From NCBI GenBank assembly GCA_013397795.1, contig VZTJ01002475.1:1123403-1187402 (forward strand): 64,000 nucleotides of DNA, in the 5' to 3' direction. The DNA is from Orthonyx spaldingii. Its lineage: Eukaryota; Chordata; Aves; Passeriformes; Orthonychidae. Numbering within the stretch: position 1 is the stretch's first letter; the number at the start of each line of letters is the position of its first letter. The position numbers and the translations under genes were made by a program. Shown here one piece after another: positions 22,576 to 34,250 of the stretch. The notes under the pieces are model-generated. The model was not told the DNA's origin, did no database searches, and worked only from the letters and a program-made list of their open reading frames with translations.

Positions 22576-22815
22576 ACACAGAATGATGGACTCAGAATGT
22601 CCTGAGCTGGAGGAACCCACAGGATCATCCAGTCCAACCCCTGTCCCTCAGACACCCCAATAACCCGACCCTGTGCATCCCTGGAGCGCTGTCCAAACGC
22701 TCCTGGAGCTCTGGCAGCCTCGGGGCCGGGACCATTCCCTGGGGAGCCTGGGCAGTGCCCAGCACCCTCTGGGGGAAGAACCTTTCCTAATACTGGTATT
22801 CCTAACACAGCCTAA
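22576..22815 (-). mobile_element. CR1 LINE 3' fragment
   Basis: Reverse-orientation copy of the tail type at 4150-4485. On the plus strand it reads ACAGAATGATGGA, 'ccagtccaacccctgtcc', 'catccctggagcgctgtcc', 'aaacgctcctggagctc', 'ggcagcctcggggcc', 'gggagcctgggcagtg' and 'gggggaagaacctttccta'. Confidence 0.93.
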
Positions 22816-23663
22816 CTCTTCTCCTCTTCTTCTCTCATGCTTAGAAATCCTGGCTTAAATTCTGACTCTTTAACATCCCTGACACAGCCCTTGCATTGGG
22901 ATGGCAGTGAGCTGCCTCACTGACTGACCTGCTCCAGGAGGGAGCTGTGAGCTCAGGATTTGGCAGACAGGACATCTCACCCCTGGCTGTGGCCCCTGCA
23001 ATGCCACACTGCTCTGTCACCTTCCTTCTCTCTTTTCTGCACTCAGTACAGGAGAGATTTCCCACCCACCTGACTTCCTTGTTGTCCTGTTTCTGTGGGT
23101 CTGAAGGTGGCCCTGGGCATGGGCAGAGGGGCAGAACTTGCCTGGAGCCAGGGCAGGACAATGGCAGCAGTGGAACAGCCAGGTCACAGCAGAACCTGAG
23201 CTCCAGGGGCTGCAGGCTGCTCTTCTGTTGCTGGTATTTCTCACCCAACTGGTTTAATGAAGGCAGAGTTGCATAAGAGTGGTTTTAATCCTTCCTTTCA
23301 AGAGACTTGAAGTCAATCTAAGCTCAAGAGGCAGAGAGGTGTTCCCCAGGAGCAGGGACAGCCCAATTTATTGCACAGAGTGCACCATGCCTGGTGACCT
23401 CCCTCTCTCCTGCACTTGTTTTCTCCTGCCACCAGAGAGGCTTAATGGGGTGGCCCAGGGGAGCAGCAGCGCGTGCCTGAGATCTGCAAGGGTTTCACAC
23501 AGCAGGCCTGGCTCCGATGTAAGGCCTGGAGAAGAAGGAAATCAATGGCAGGAGAGGATTTCAGGTAGCTGAGTTCCCCTCCAGAGTCTTTTTACACCAA
23601 AGATGCTCCCACAGCAGAGACTCCTCTAAGACAAGGAGACCTGAGTGGTGGTCATGCAATTAT
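22816..23663. other. unique noncoding sequence
   Basis: No gene or repeat recognised. Confidence 0.42.
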
Positions 23664-23817
23664 TCATGGAATCATGGAATGGTTTGGCATGGAAGGGACC
23701 TTAAAAATCATCTCATTTCACCCCCCTGCCATGGGCAGGGTCACCATCCACAAGATCAGATTGCTCAGAGCCCCATCCAACCTGGCCTGGGACACTTCCA
23801 GGGATGGGGCATTATTA
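23664..23817 (-). mobile_element. CR1 LINE 3' fragment
   Basis: Reverse-orientation tail: ATGGAATCATGGAATGG, 'catggaagggaccttaaaa', 'cctgccatgggcaggg', 'gagccccatccaacctgg' and 'cacttccagggatgggg'. It ends abruptly after about 150 bases. Confidence 0.92.
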
Positions 23818-25148
23818 GACCACACAGAGCTGGTTTGTGGTAGCAGACTCTGAGCATTTATCTGCTGGTACAAAGGGGACAGGAAAAATCCAGATAATTC
23901 CTGGCAGGTGTTGTGACCCAGGGTGGTACCAGTGGTGTGGGCAGGAGGACAAAGGCTGCTCTGGGAGGTCCAACACAGGCTGCTGGCAGGGGCTGATTTC
24001 CAGCAGCACCCTCAGGGACACTGAGGGTGATCCCAAACTGATGGGCAGGCAGGAATCAGGAGTGTTGGTGAGATGATGGTGCACAGAGGAGAGAAGGGGC
24101 AGAGGCAGGAGGTGAGGACCCAGGCCAGGAGGGATGGTCTGCACCTCACCCTTGGCAGAGCCAGGGGATGGTTTCCATGGTCCAAGGGGTTCCAGGGGCT
24201 TATTGAGCCTGGGGACTGGGGACAGCTGGAGGAAGAGTGCCAGGTTCAGGTGACCTGTTTGGCTTGGTGGATGGAGCTCAAAGCGCCTCCAAAAGGATCA
24301 GTTGGACACAACAATTACTGTGAATGAAGGAGGTGAATGAAGTCACCTGCCTGGCATCAGCACTGATCCCAGCTCCGTGGGCATCCAGGAGCCCTGGTGA
24401 GGGAGGGTAACCCCTAAATGCCCTGTGGCTGCTTTCCTGGAGTGAGGGAGCACAGCAGGGTGGTGGGAGGGTGGCAGGACATGTGAGAGGAGGAAGAAGA
24501 GCTTCATTGGAACATCAGGTGGAAAGAGGAGCCCGAGGGAATCCTGTGGGTGGAAATCCCGGGGTCTGATAACAACAATGTGCTGCAGGATGGTTCTACC
24601 CCGAGAGCAGTGGTGGGGAAGGATTAAGTGGGATGAGCAGAGCTGCAGATTTAGGCCAGGTAGCGATGGTGGGAAATGTCAGCTGCCCACGCACGGGCCA
24701 GGTCAGCGACTGCACTACAGAGATTTGACTTTTGGACATGACAAAATCTGAGTCCAGAGGGATCAGCCTTACAGCCCGTGAAGACAATGCTGGCTTAGTC
24801 TTGATGCAGAAAGTGCTGGTGGGGCATCCCCTGGACTTGGTCTTGGCAGTGGGGGCAGCAGGAGAATCTCCCTGTCACGTGTGTGCTTGTGCTCAAGGAG
24901 GGAACTGCCTAAAAAGGAGGGGAAAGGACACCAGAGCTGTGCAGAGAGCAAGAAGCTGCAGAGCAGCTCAAGGGGAATTCAATAAAGCTGATGGGGGATT
25001 GGTTTAAAACCGAGTCAGAGCACTGCTTTCCCCAGCAGACTGCTGGAGCCGGCTGTCCCAGGCAGGTGGTGCCAGCAGGGTCAGGAGGGGCTGGCACAAA
25101 TTCATGGACAGCAAGTCACTGAGTGGATGGACAGGACAGGGTGATTTC
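23818..25148. other. unclassified sequence, no gene seen
   Basis: A 1.3-kb GC-rich, purine-leaning block between two CR1 tails. Its texture (many short non-domain frames, few CpGs) would fit an old, decayed mobile element, but no LTR border, reverse transcriptase or integrase motif could be found. It is left unclassified. Confidence 0.35.
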
Positions 25149-25300
25149 TCCTGGAAGTGTTCAAATCCAGGCTGGATGGAGCTTGGAGCAACGTGGTCTG
25201 GTGGAAGGTGTCCCTGCCCATGGCAGAGGGTAGGACTAGGTGACCTTTAATTTCCTTTCCAACCCAAATCACTCTACGAGTCCATAATTCCATGATTTTA
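25149..25300 (+). mobile_element. CR1 LINE 3' fragment
   Basis: A tail with 'tcctggaagtgttcaaatcc', 'aggctggatggagcttgg', 'ggaaggtgtccctgccc', 'tttcctttccaacccaaa' and decayed octamers (ATTCCATGATTTTATG). Confidence 0.92.
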
Positions 25301-26089
25301 TGTTCCCTAATCCTGCAGCTGAGGGCCACCCACCAGGACAAGCCTGGATGCTGCTTCCATCAGCTGCTCCTAAGGCAGAACAGGCAATTTTGGTGGCCCC
25401 TCACTCTTTTTACTTCCCTTTTGCACAGCCCTTTTCTTTGCAGGGAGTGTTTAGGGTCTTAACCAGACGTGGCTTTTTAAAACTCGTGCTCAGAACCAAT
25501 ATTTTTTTGTTGTTGATTTTCTCCCTGCAAATAAAAATACCTTCAGCAGAAGCAAATAAGCCTGAGCAGGTTTGTCAGATCCTTCATATGAAAAAAGAAA
25601 TATTTTACCTACGAGTTTGTAGTGAAGAGAGCCAAACAAAGAGTAAATGTTGTCCCAGTGAGGATGGGGATGGAGACAGGGAGCTGCAGCAAGTGCAGAA
25701 TTCACAGCCTGGTCTCTGCCCTCCAAACCCAAACCAGCGAAGGAAAGGCAAACCCCTTCCACCATCACCTCATCAGGAGAGCCTCATCAACCCTCCCAGG
25801 TGTCATTAAAGCTGCCCTGGCCCTCAGGACGCTCAGGTCCCTCTGCCGTGGCCGTGGGTGACCGTGGGCTCCCCGTGCTGCTGGATCCGATCGTGGGCAC
25901 AAACCAGGGCTAATCCACTCACCCACTTCTCTAACGAGGAAAATTCACTTTCTTTGTGCCCCAGCTCCTGCCGTGGCAGATTTGTCCTGGCACTTTGTCC
26001 CTCCTCTTCCTCCTCGTGTGACATCCAGAGCTGCAGTGACAACACAGCTCCAACCCTCACTCCCAGCCTTTATCTGTGAGCTTCTCTGC
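25301..26089. other. unique noncoding sequence
   Basis: A 169-codon open frame on the plus strand (25300-25809) starts inside the CR1 tail and has no recognisable domain. No gene is called. Confidence 0.42.
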
Positions 26090-26560
26090 CTCTGACAGTA
26101 AAAAATGGGCTTTTATGTGCTGCAGAAGTTCATAACGTTCCAGCATTGATAGGGATAGAGTGCAAAAGAAATAAAATCAATAAAATATTCAAAGCTTTCA
26201 CATTATAAGCTCCAGCAAAACTTTTTACCAAATGTTTACTGTATAATAAATTCTATTAAAAAGCCTGAGCTTGTATGCTGAAGAGGGGAGGAACGTTGTC
26301 ACTTTAATTGCAGTGGCATAAATATTTGATATTCAGTAAATTAGATCTGTAGCTCTGAAAACATTCTTGCAAATGGATTTTTACCTGTAGCACAGTGCCA
26401 TTAGCAGGAGAAAGTCAACACAGCCCCAGGGCCTGTAATTAACTCAACCCAAGCAGAACTAAACATTTTTGACAGTTTTCCTGGTCTGGAATTAACTGTC
26501 ATAGCAGAGAATGAAAGGAAGTGCATTGTCACATTATGTTTACGTAAAGTCTGTAAAATG
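26090..26560. other. AT-rich island, candidate conserved noncoding element
   Basis: A long AT-rich unique block containing AAATAAAATCAATAAAAT, CACTTTAATTGCAGTGG, GCATAAATATTTGATATTC and CCTGTAATTAACTC (about 26434). It lacks repeat signatures and open frames. It is a good candidate for a noncoding element by composition only. Confidence 0.33.
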
Positions 26561-26896
26561 CTGTGTTTTGTATTTTTGTTTTGTTAAGTCTGAGTTTCAT
26601 GCCCCATTATTTTTTTCATCATTAGAGACAAGCTTAAAAACAACTAATGATGGATTTTATATCCTCAGAGTAGTCAGGAAAAAAAAGGGGGAAGACATTA
26701 GTTCGGTAATTCAATTTTTCTTTATTTTTTTCTCTGTAATGAAGCATGGTACACTGTGTTCTGGTATAAATCATAATGCTGTGACATTTGAAGACATTAG
26801 AAACTCTGGTTTTCCTATCTGATTCGAGGTTCTCAGATAATAGGCAGCTGTCTAGCCCGTGTCTGTCTGTTTTCTTGGAGCTGGGGGAAGGCGTAT
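26561..26896. other. AT-rich unique sequence
   Basis: No gene or repeat recognised. Confidence 0.4.
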
Positions 26897-26970
26897 GTGT
26901 GTTTTTTCCTTTTTTTCTTTCCTCTTTTTTTTCTTTCCTCTTTTTTTTCTTTCCTTTTTTATTTTGTATT
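26897..26970. repeat. pyrimidine tract with 16-bp periodicity
   Basis: A nearly pure T/C stretch in which the unit CTTTCCTCTTTTTTTT recurs two to three times. The complementary strand is pure purine, so the tract could adopt a triplex (H-DNA) form. Confidence 0.85.
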
Positions 26971-28114
26971 TACAAAAATAACTGTCACTCCACTGAAATG
27001 CAAACCCTTGAGGGCAAATCTACTTAATGCTTCCCTGAAAGCTACTTATTGTCCAGTAGCTCAGAGAAAATCTGTCCAGCAGTAATTGAAGGGATGTGTT
27101 GAGCTCCCTGACATTTTGTCCCAGAAATTATCTTACCTGAAAAAGAAAGGGATATTTAGCAGGAGAGCTCCTGTGCAATTTGGGAATGGAAGGATGCTCA
27201 TAAACAAGCTGATTAAAATAGATGGGGTTTGCTACATTTATAGTAATAACTTGGGCTAATAGCTCACATTAAAGGGGAAAACCTGTTTGGATGGCAAATA
27301 TATGTGTGCTGCAAGCAGGGGTTGTGTTACAATCTTGTCTCTTTCCTGACATATTGAGAAGGAAAGCAAATAAGGAAACAAAAATGTCAAGATTTTTTTT
27401 TCTTCCTAAAGATTGCCAGATAGAGAGAGAGAGAAAAAAAATCAAGGCAAAATTAACGGCTCTGTCGGCTCCTGCCTGTGCTGCTCTGCCTCGCTGCTCA
27501 CCTCAGTGAGAAGCTTTTATTTTGAATTTCTGAATATCTCAGGGAAAGAAGAGAAACCCCTCTTTTCCCAAGATACATCATGCAAGAAATGACCTCAGCT
27601 CGATGCAATTTTTCCTTTGCATTCCATTTCAGCGTAGAAGTCCCTCCCGATCCTGCAGGAGGGGCTTTGATGGTTCCTCATCACCCTGCAGCTGCCTGTT
27701 CACTTCAGTCTCCTATTATGGCATTTTCCACATCTTCATCCGTATCCAGAACCACTTCAGAGATGAGCACACAACATCTTCATTACAAGAGAGAGAGAGA
27801 AAAAAAAAAGCAGGAATTGCAGGAAAGCAGCTTCTGGAAAAGGGGAATCTGTGAAAAACCCCTTACCCAGGAGCTTTCTCGTCACAACAGGAAGGGGACC
27901 CTAACACTGGGAGAACAAACAAGCGAGAGCAGAGGAGGTTTAACTGCTCCTGACAATCAGAGGCTCGGTTTGGAGTCACCCCATTCCGGCTGGGAATTGC
28001 AGCCAGCAGGAATGTTAATGGGATTTTTAGCTGCAGCTCCTCAGGGGCTGGGTGCTGCTGGTGCTGAGCCTGCGGCCGGCACTGCTGTGACTGGTGGGAG
28101 CTGAGCCCCTGGAG
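26971..28114. other. unique noncoding sequence
   Basis: Mostly AT-leaning unique DNA with short purine runs (27420 GAGAGAGAGA and 27790). A 174-codon frame (27580-28104) has no recognisable domain. Confidence 0.42.
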
Positions 28115-28160
28115 GAGCAGGAGAGGCTCCTGGGGAGCAGGAGAGGCTCCTGGGGAGCAG
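28115..28160. repeat. 20-bp tandem repeat, about 2.3 copies
   Basis: The unit GAGCAGGAGAGGCTCCTGGG is repeated directly. Each unit contains the palindromic core AGGAG...CTCCT, so single strands could form small hairpins. Confidence 0.88.
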
Positions 28161-30019
28161 GACTGGCTGCTGCTGCTCCCTGTCTTCCCATGGAATGAGG
28201 CAAATTACAGAGCGCTGTATCTTCGCTAAATTAATTAGCTCAATTAGGCTGGGTGGGATGGAGAGGCGTGTGTGCGCTTCTTCTCACTTTCCCTCTTTCA
28301 TCCCTCACCTCTTCCTGCAGGCCCTGAGGTTCATGGGCTTCTCCCACGGGATAATCGAGGTTTATGGGCATCCCCACGGGGTGACTGGAGCCGCTGCTGT
28401 CCCTGGTGGGGTCTTCCCCCAGGCCGAGTCCCTTTGGGAGCACTGGGAATGTCCCAGCCTGAGCTCCGAGCTTCCTGGCCACTGAGCACCTTGCTTCTCC
28501 CAGCTTGGCTTTGGGAGGGGCTGAGATTTTTGGCATCAGGGACCTTTACCCCCTGCCCATGGGATCCCGCCCTTGGATGCTGCCCCTGGCACCAAGCGTG
28601 GCACACATGGGAGGCTCCAGGCCGCCAGGGCTGCAGGCAGCGTGTCCCTGTCCCCTGGGATGGGGCACATCGTGCCCTCCTACCCCTCACACCTCCCTGC
28701 CTCTGGCTTCCCTTTGGCTGAGGATTTGTCATGGGAAACTGGGATCTCAGACCACAGCAACTCTCAAACATGAAAAACATCCAGGCCACTTTCCTGTCAC
28801 CTCCTGCTCGCAGCGTTACAGGCCAGGCAGCTGTAATTCCAGCCTTGGCAGGTGCTGCGATCTCCCTTTTGGGATCTCCCTTTTGGGATCAGGCCCTGCC
28901 TTTGCCAAGCCCTTTGCCTCCCACCACCAGCAGAAAATCTCAGCATTCCAGGAGGGAACGAGGAGCCTTGGGAGTGCTGTGACACCCAGGCCCCGCTGCC
29001 ACCACGGGTGGTCACATCTTGCTCCCACCACCAGGGAGGTGCTCAGGACCCCCTCCTCAAGCCCCATGTTGGAGCAGCACCAGCACCTCCACTCCTCCAC
29101 CCCTGGGAAGCTGCCACATCCAAAGCTCTTCTCTCATATTTACATGTGATAAAAGATTCAGCACATGGAGAAGTAACCAAGTTCTGATTTATTAGGAGCA
29201 ACTAAACAGTAAAAGACAGCACTGAGTCTATCAATGCTGCTTAGCAGTAGAGCCTGGTGTAATCTCCTGCATGGCAAAATAATCAGGAATGTCACTTTTC
29301 ATAGGATTCATCAGAAACAATGAGACATTTCACAAACAATCCTCGCCCAGCATTAACCATCAGCTATGAAGAGACCTGAGTGCAATTACTAAAGAAAACA
29401 ATTATATGTCAGCAAATATATTCATCTTCATTTGGTTTAAGCACCCACCTTCCATGGCTATAAAAGGGATTGGAATGTTAACTCAATTTGTGGGGCAGCA
29501 AATTGAGCCAGCACAGATGGGATTTCAGCGAGGTGGAGCAAAGGGAGGTGAGGGATAGAGCAGAAACACGGATGGGATGAAGCTCCAGGATGGACATTCC
29601 CATCCCAGATCTTCATGGGGACCCTTCCAAAGACCTGGTGGCTTCCCTCAAGCTTGGAGAATGAAAGGTTGCCTGAGTTAAGGGCTGACTGCAGCCTCTC
29701 TGTTTTCAGAGGTTTCATTCTTCCACCTCCCCTAAATCAGCACTTTCCTCTGAATGAAAACATATTTTGCAAAAACCAATACAAATGAAAAACTGGGTTT
29801 AGATCAAAAATAATCGCCATTAAAATTTTTTCTCTTAATGCAAAGGATAGTATTTTTTTTTCTTTAAGCAAGAATAAGTGTGTTTATTTGTGCTTGAAGA
29901 AAGCATCCATTTCTGCATTCTTTATCCTGGCCACAGCCTGGAGGCTGAGACACATGGAATAACCAGGGCCTTTCAGGTCTCCTCTGTGTTCCCGGGCTCC
30001 GACCTTCCAGCACATGAAG
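28161..30019. other. unique noncoding sequence
   Basis: GC-rich to about 29110, then AT-rich. Around 28859-28892 a 16-base unit (GATCTCCCTTTTGG) is duplicated in tandem. Overlapping frames of 150-214 codons have no domain. The AT-rich part 29120-29460 contains GATTTATTAGG and GTGCAATTACTAAAG words, which could be regulatory or an old LTR; this is undecided. Confidence 0.4.
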
Positions 30020-30420
30020 CCAGACTGAGAGGGTTTGGGCTTCAGCCTGGGGAAGAGAAGGCTCCAGGAAGAGCTTAGAGCCCATTCCAGTACCTAAAGG
30101 GACTCCAAGAGATGGAGAGGGACTTGGGACAAGGACTGGTGGTGATAGGCCCAGGAAAAATGGCTTAGAGCAGAAGGAGGGTAGATTTAGGTTAGAGATA
30201 TGGAAGGAATTCCTCCCTGGGACGGTGGGGAGGCTCTGGCACAGGGTGCCCAGAGAAGCTGTGGCTGCCCCTGGATCCCTGGGAGTGTCCAAGGCCAGGC
30301 TGGACACTGGGGCTTGGAGCAGCCTGGGACAGTGGGAGGTGTCCCTGCCCATGGCAGGGGTGGCATTGGATGGGCTTTAATGTCTCTCCCAACCCAAACC
30401 CTCCTGTGCTTCTCTGTGAG
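30020..30420 (+). mobile_element. CR1 LINE 3' fragment, longer copy
   Basis: A CR1 tail that reaches further 5' than most here. It begins near 'gagggtttgggcttcagcc', then 'tggggaagagaaggctcc', 'attccagtacctaaaggg' and 'gacaaggactggtggtg'. The usual 'ggaggctctggcacagg', 'gtgcccagagaagctgtgg' and 'gaggtgtccctgccc' follow, with a degraded octamer end. No coding sequence is retained. Confidence 0.93.
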
Positions 30421-30604
30421 TTTGGGGATGGTCTCCAAACCTCAGGTTTCTGCTGCCTGGCTGTTATTTCTCACCCCAGCTGATCCCCCCAGCCCTTTCT
30501 CACACCCCAGCCCTCTGTGTCTGCCCCTCTCTGACCTGCTGGGCAAACCTCCCTCTCCTGGCTCTCTGACCTGGGTGGGCAGAGGACACTTCCCACCAGG
30601 CTCG
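30421..30604. other. unique noncoding sequence
   Basis: Pyrimidine-rich; nothing recognised. Confidence 0.4.
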
Positions 30605-30652
30605 GAGAAGAGAAGAGAAGAGAAGAGAAGAGAAGAGAAGAGAAGAGAAGAG
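30605..30652. repeat. (GAGAA)n microsatellite
   Basis: A perfect pentanucleotide array of about 9.5 copies. A T-rich run follows at about 30747-30773. Confidence 0.97.
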
Positions 30653-31559
30653 GTGATCATTTCTCTCCCTGTTTTAGTGATGAGCTCATTTGTGATCAGG
30701 TTGAAGGGAAAAGGAAAGCAACACCACAAGGGGAGAAAAGGCCTTTTATTTCTTTTTTTATTTTTTTTTTTTGGTGGAACTGTCACATTGAGTCAGCCTG
30801 GGGGGTTTTTGCCAGCCCTGAACACTTACCCTTTCCCAGTGATGAACTCTGCCCTACCCTGGCACAATGTTGGGGGTTTTTTTCCAAAACCCTGTAACCA
30901 GTTGCATGTTCACACATTTTCCTGCTGCCTCTGCCTGTTCCCTGCCCCACCCCCTGACTGCACCAGCACAATATTACCTTTCTGAATGCAGGGGGAAGCG
31001 AAGAGAGGCTCAGAGAACACGTGAATCACAAGGAAGTGGTTTCCCTAGTGACAGTAACCACATGAAAGCTCTCACCGTTTACTCTCACGGGACCTTTTAG
31101 CACTTTGGATTGTGGGGAGAGCAAGAAAGCCGGCAAAAAATGCTGTGGTTGGGAAAGGAGCAGGCGGGCACTGCAATGCTAAATGGTGTTGGCAGCCCAT
31201 GAGAAGCCACCAGCAGCTCCTGGGGGGTTTCTGAGGTCTGCCCGTGCCCTCACGGTGGCTCCCAGGCCCCTTCTCCAAGGCAAAGGGCCGGAGATGTGGG
31301 GAACCCACAGCACCCCAACAATGCCCTCATGCCCTGTCACCTCCCCAGGCGGGCCTGGCCCCCTGGCAGCACCGTGGAGCTGATGGGGAGGAGGACACTG
31401 GTGGCACCCAGCTCTGGGGACACCGCCGGGATCTCCGTGTGCCGGAGGCGAGCGCAAACCCCGGGATGGAAGGCTCAGTGTGCTTGGAAGGAGTACAACA
31501 GTAGGCAGAGAGGCAGATGGAAAGGGCAGGCAGACAATTATCAGTGTCTTTGGCTCACA
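30653..31559. other. unique noncoding sequence
   Basis: No gene or repeat family recognised. Confidence 0.42.
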
Positions 31560-31830
31560 CTCGAGTTTTTTCTCCTCTCTCTCAAATGTCTTCGATTTTT
31601 TGAAGCATCTCTGACAGCAAATGAGAGCAAGGCCATCCTGAGAGCCCAGAGAAGTGGTGTCCACATGGGAAACCAAGAAGAAAAGCGTCCTTTGCTGGAG
31701 CAGGACTGTCTTCCTCTTCTGCCTTGTCACCCTGAGCACATTAGCTTAATAACGAGCTGTTTAGCAGATTTCAGTGAACAAGAAGCAATTTATTTGTCGT
31801 CATGGAGACAAAGAAGACCTTCTGGAAAAG
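31560..31830. other. candidate conserved noncoding element
   Basis: Unique sequence including CACATTAGCTTAATAACGAG (about 31737) and GCAATTTATTTGTCGTCATGG. It is free of repeat signatures and its word content resembles conserved enhancers. Confidence 0.25.
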
Positions 31831-33345
31831 AGCATTGAATGAAGAGAAGAAGGTTTATTGTGCAGAGCAATGAGGCATTCACTTGGAACATTAGCACCAC
31901 ACAAAGCAGGCCATACAAGTGGTCTTGCTAACTTCTGGATGCATGGTTGGGTTGGTTTTGGGTCCTGGCTTTCCCTGGAAAGGCCAAGAGGGGACTGGAG
32001 CTTGGTGTTTTATACATGATATTTGATGTCCAGCCCTGTTCCTAGATGGCTCTGGGGGAAAGACAAAGGTTCCTTGTTGGTGGACGGCTGAACCTCACTG
32101 GTTGCATTTCTGCTGGGTATTTCCAGGGACTGAATTCTGAAATTCAGCTGCCAACTGAACAAACCCCAAATAAGCCAAGAGCATGCATCTCAAAGTGTAC
32201 TTTGTTCATTTATTTTGACAACTCTAGTGTTTCTTTAATTATTTATAACACTTCTTACTGTACTGGAGTAGATTTTTGTAAAAATAATGAAGCCTTAGTA
32301 GTATAGCATCTATGATCACATCTGCAGGAGAAGGGGGAGGCAGGCAGCTGCTCTCTGACGTGAGGGGAAAGGAAAATGTGGGCTGGAAGCGAAGTGTTCT
32401 TCCCTAAGAAAAGTTTTCAAGCACCAAAGGAGAGGACAAACCTGTGAGACCCAGCACTGCAAGGGATAAAAGGAGATTCTTGGGGTGAAGGTGAATTCCT
32501 GAAGAGCAACTTCCTTCAGGAAACGATGGCATGTGGATTTTGGCCCGTTGTGTATTTGGCTCTGGAATGCTGTCAGGGGGAAGCCGAGGTTTGGAATGCC
32601 CTGAGTGGGGAGCTGAGGTGGAGAAGGAAGCTCCACCAGGCAGAGCTCCCACCTCAGCACGGGGCACACAGCCCCGCAGGGAGGGGGAATGTTTTACTTG
32701 AAGCATCATCCTCCATAAATTCCAGGACCCTGGAAGGAAACACCTTGAAACACTCGATCGGAATAGGCTGAATTCCCTCCTAAGGCAGTGTGCAATGTGA
32801 GGTTACAGCCTCAGGATTTCCAGCAGGAAGGAAACACTTTTCCCCATCCCTTCCAGGGCACAGGTAGAGGCTGTGCCTGGCAGAGGGTGCACAGATGAGC
32901 ACCCCAACATTTGCAGCCTCTACACCTTACTGACGTTGGCAAGGGAGCTTTTTGTCAAAGGGAAATTTGTCCTTTTTGCCCAAATTCCTGGGTGTGCTCC
33001 CCCCAGGGAGTCAGGAGCACCAGGCTTTGTCCTCCTCGGAGCACATCCCAGCACAGGCAGCTGGAGCCACTGTGAGAGGCAGTGAAAGAGGGAAGATCCC
33101 AAAGGACGTGGAGCATCTCCCAGAGGTCAGAGAAGACTTCTGGTGGAAATCTGGCCCCAAAGCAGGGCAGGAAAATATGGGCAGTGCCTGGCTTCAGGTG
33201 AGGGCCACTGAGGATCCAAACCTCCTTGCCAAGAGGACTCTCTCCTTCCCTTCTCCTTATTGAAAAGAAAATCTCGTTCTACCCAGCAAATGCTCTAAGA
33301 ATGCAAAACCACAAAGAGTTTATATATTTAACCCACACAAGGAAT
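31831..33345. other. unique noncoding sequence
   Basis: No gene recognised. A complementary polyadenylation-like word (TTTATT near 31854) could belong to a decayed reverse-orientation LTR, but no LTR borders were found. Confidence 0.4.
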
Positions 33346-33553
33346 ATAATTATTCTTTTTAATCAACTCTATTCAAACCATTTATTACTTTATTCTTCCA
33401 TTTCAATAGGAGAATGATTAAGATGGAATCTTAAAGGAATTCTTCACAACAATAATAATGTCTCTTATCACAAGAGGCAGTCTCTGCTCTGTCCTGCAAA
33501 TTCTCAGCATTAAAATATTAAATATATTCAATATATCAAAAACCTCCATTTCA
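33346..33553 (-). repeat. inverted-repeat element, arm B
   Basis: Reverse-complement partner of 18356-18572. The core 33381-33553 (173 bp) aligns with 18356-18532 (177 bp) with 8 mismatches and one 4-base gap. Bases 33381-33451 match exactly, and weaker similarity extends to 33346. Flanks on both sides are unrelated apart from this extension. In arm B two CpGs of arm A (GCGAAT and TGCGAT) read GAGAAT and TGTGAT; the second is the C-to-T change expected of CpG decay. Confidence 0.93.
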
Positions 33554-34084
33554 TTCCTGTAAAACAATTCAAAGGATATGAGGAAGAACCAGAAAGGGGC
33601 CCATTACAGTCTGCAAACAAATTCAAAAATAGGGGAAAGGGAAAAACTGCAGCATACACAATGAGCTGCAAATGGAACTCCAGCTCCAGAAATCCAACTT
33701 CATGGCAGAGCAGGCCTGGGGGAGAAGGACATTATCATTTTGAAGACTCATTTATAGCAGCACACTCTGTACATTATATAAGGGCCAGACTTCTTTCAGC
33801 TCTCGATTTGTTGTCACCTTGTTTTTCAACGCAGCGGGTATTGGTAAGAGCAAAACTCCATCTGCACCCTGTGCAGGACACGCTTCTCAGAGGCTATAAC
33901 AGGATAATAAATAGTGGGCTATGAATAAAATCTGTGTCTTCCCCAACGTGAGGGATCCCTCGGCAGGAAAGGCACAGACGTTGCAGTGAAGTGCAAGGCA
34001 CGGCTGAGAGGTGACAAGGGCAGGTCTGGCTGAGCCTGTTGGGGCATTTGGGTATCCCAACCCTTTTGGGATGGCTCTCATGCT
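33554..34084. other. unique noncoding sequence
   Basis: Nothing recognised. Confidence 0.4.
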
Positions 34085-34250
34085 CTTATTAGATTTATTA
34101 TTTGTTATATTTATTCATAGTATTAGTTCTATTTCTTTATTATATAAATTATTTGTTATATTATTTGTTATTTTATCGTTATTTTATTTGTTATATTAAT
34201 TTTAATAAAATATTATTTATTTATTTGTTATATTATTATCGCCTTTCTCT
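34085..34250. repeat. AT-rich low-complexity repeat
   Basis: Degenerate repeats of TTATTTGTTATATTA with almost no G or C over about 160 bases. Confidence 0.85.

Noticed and set aside
23818..25148. Possible decayed retroviral or LINE body
   Set aside because: No catalytic motif, border or tail was recognised; the suspicion rests on texture only.
30200..30985. 261-codon plus-strand open frame
   Set aside because: Its first part is CR1 tail and its middle is the GAGAA microsatellite.
31840..32050. Possible reverse-orientation LTR with a TTTATTGTGCAGAGC-like poly(A) region
   Set aside because: No TG/CA ends or target duplications could be found.
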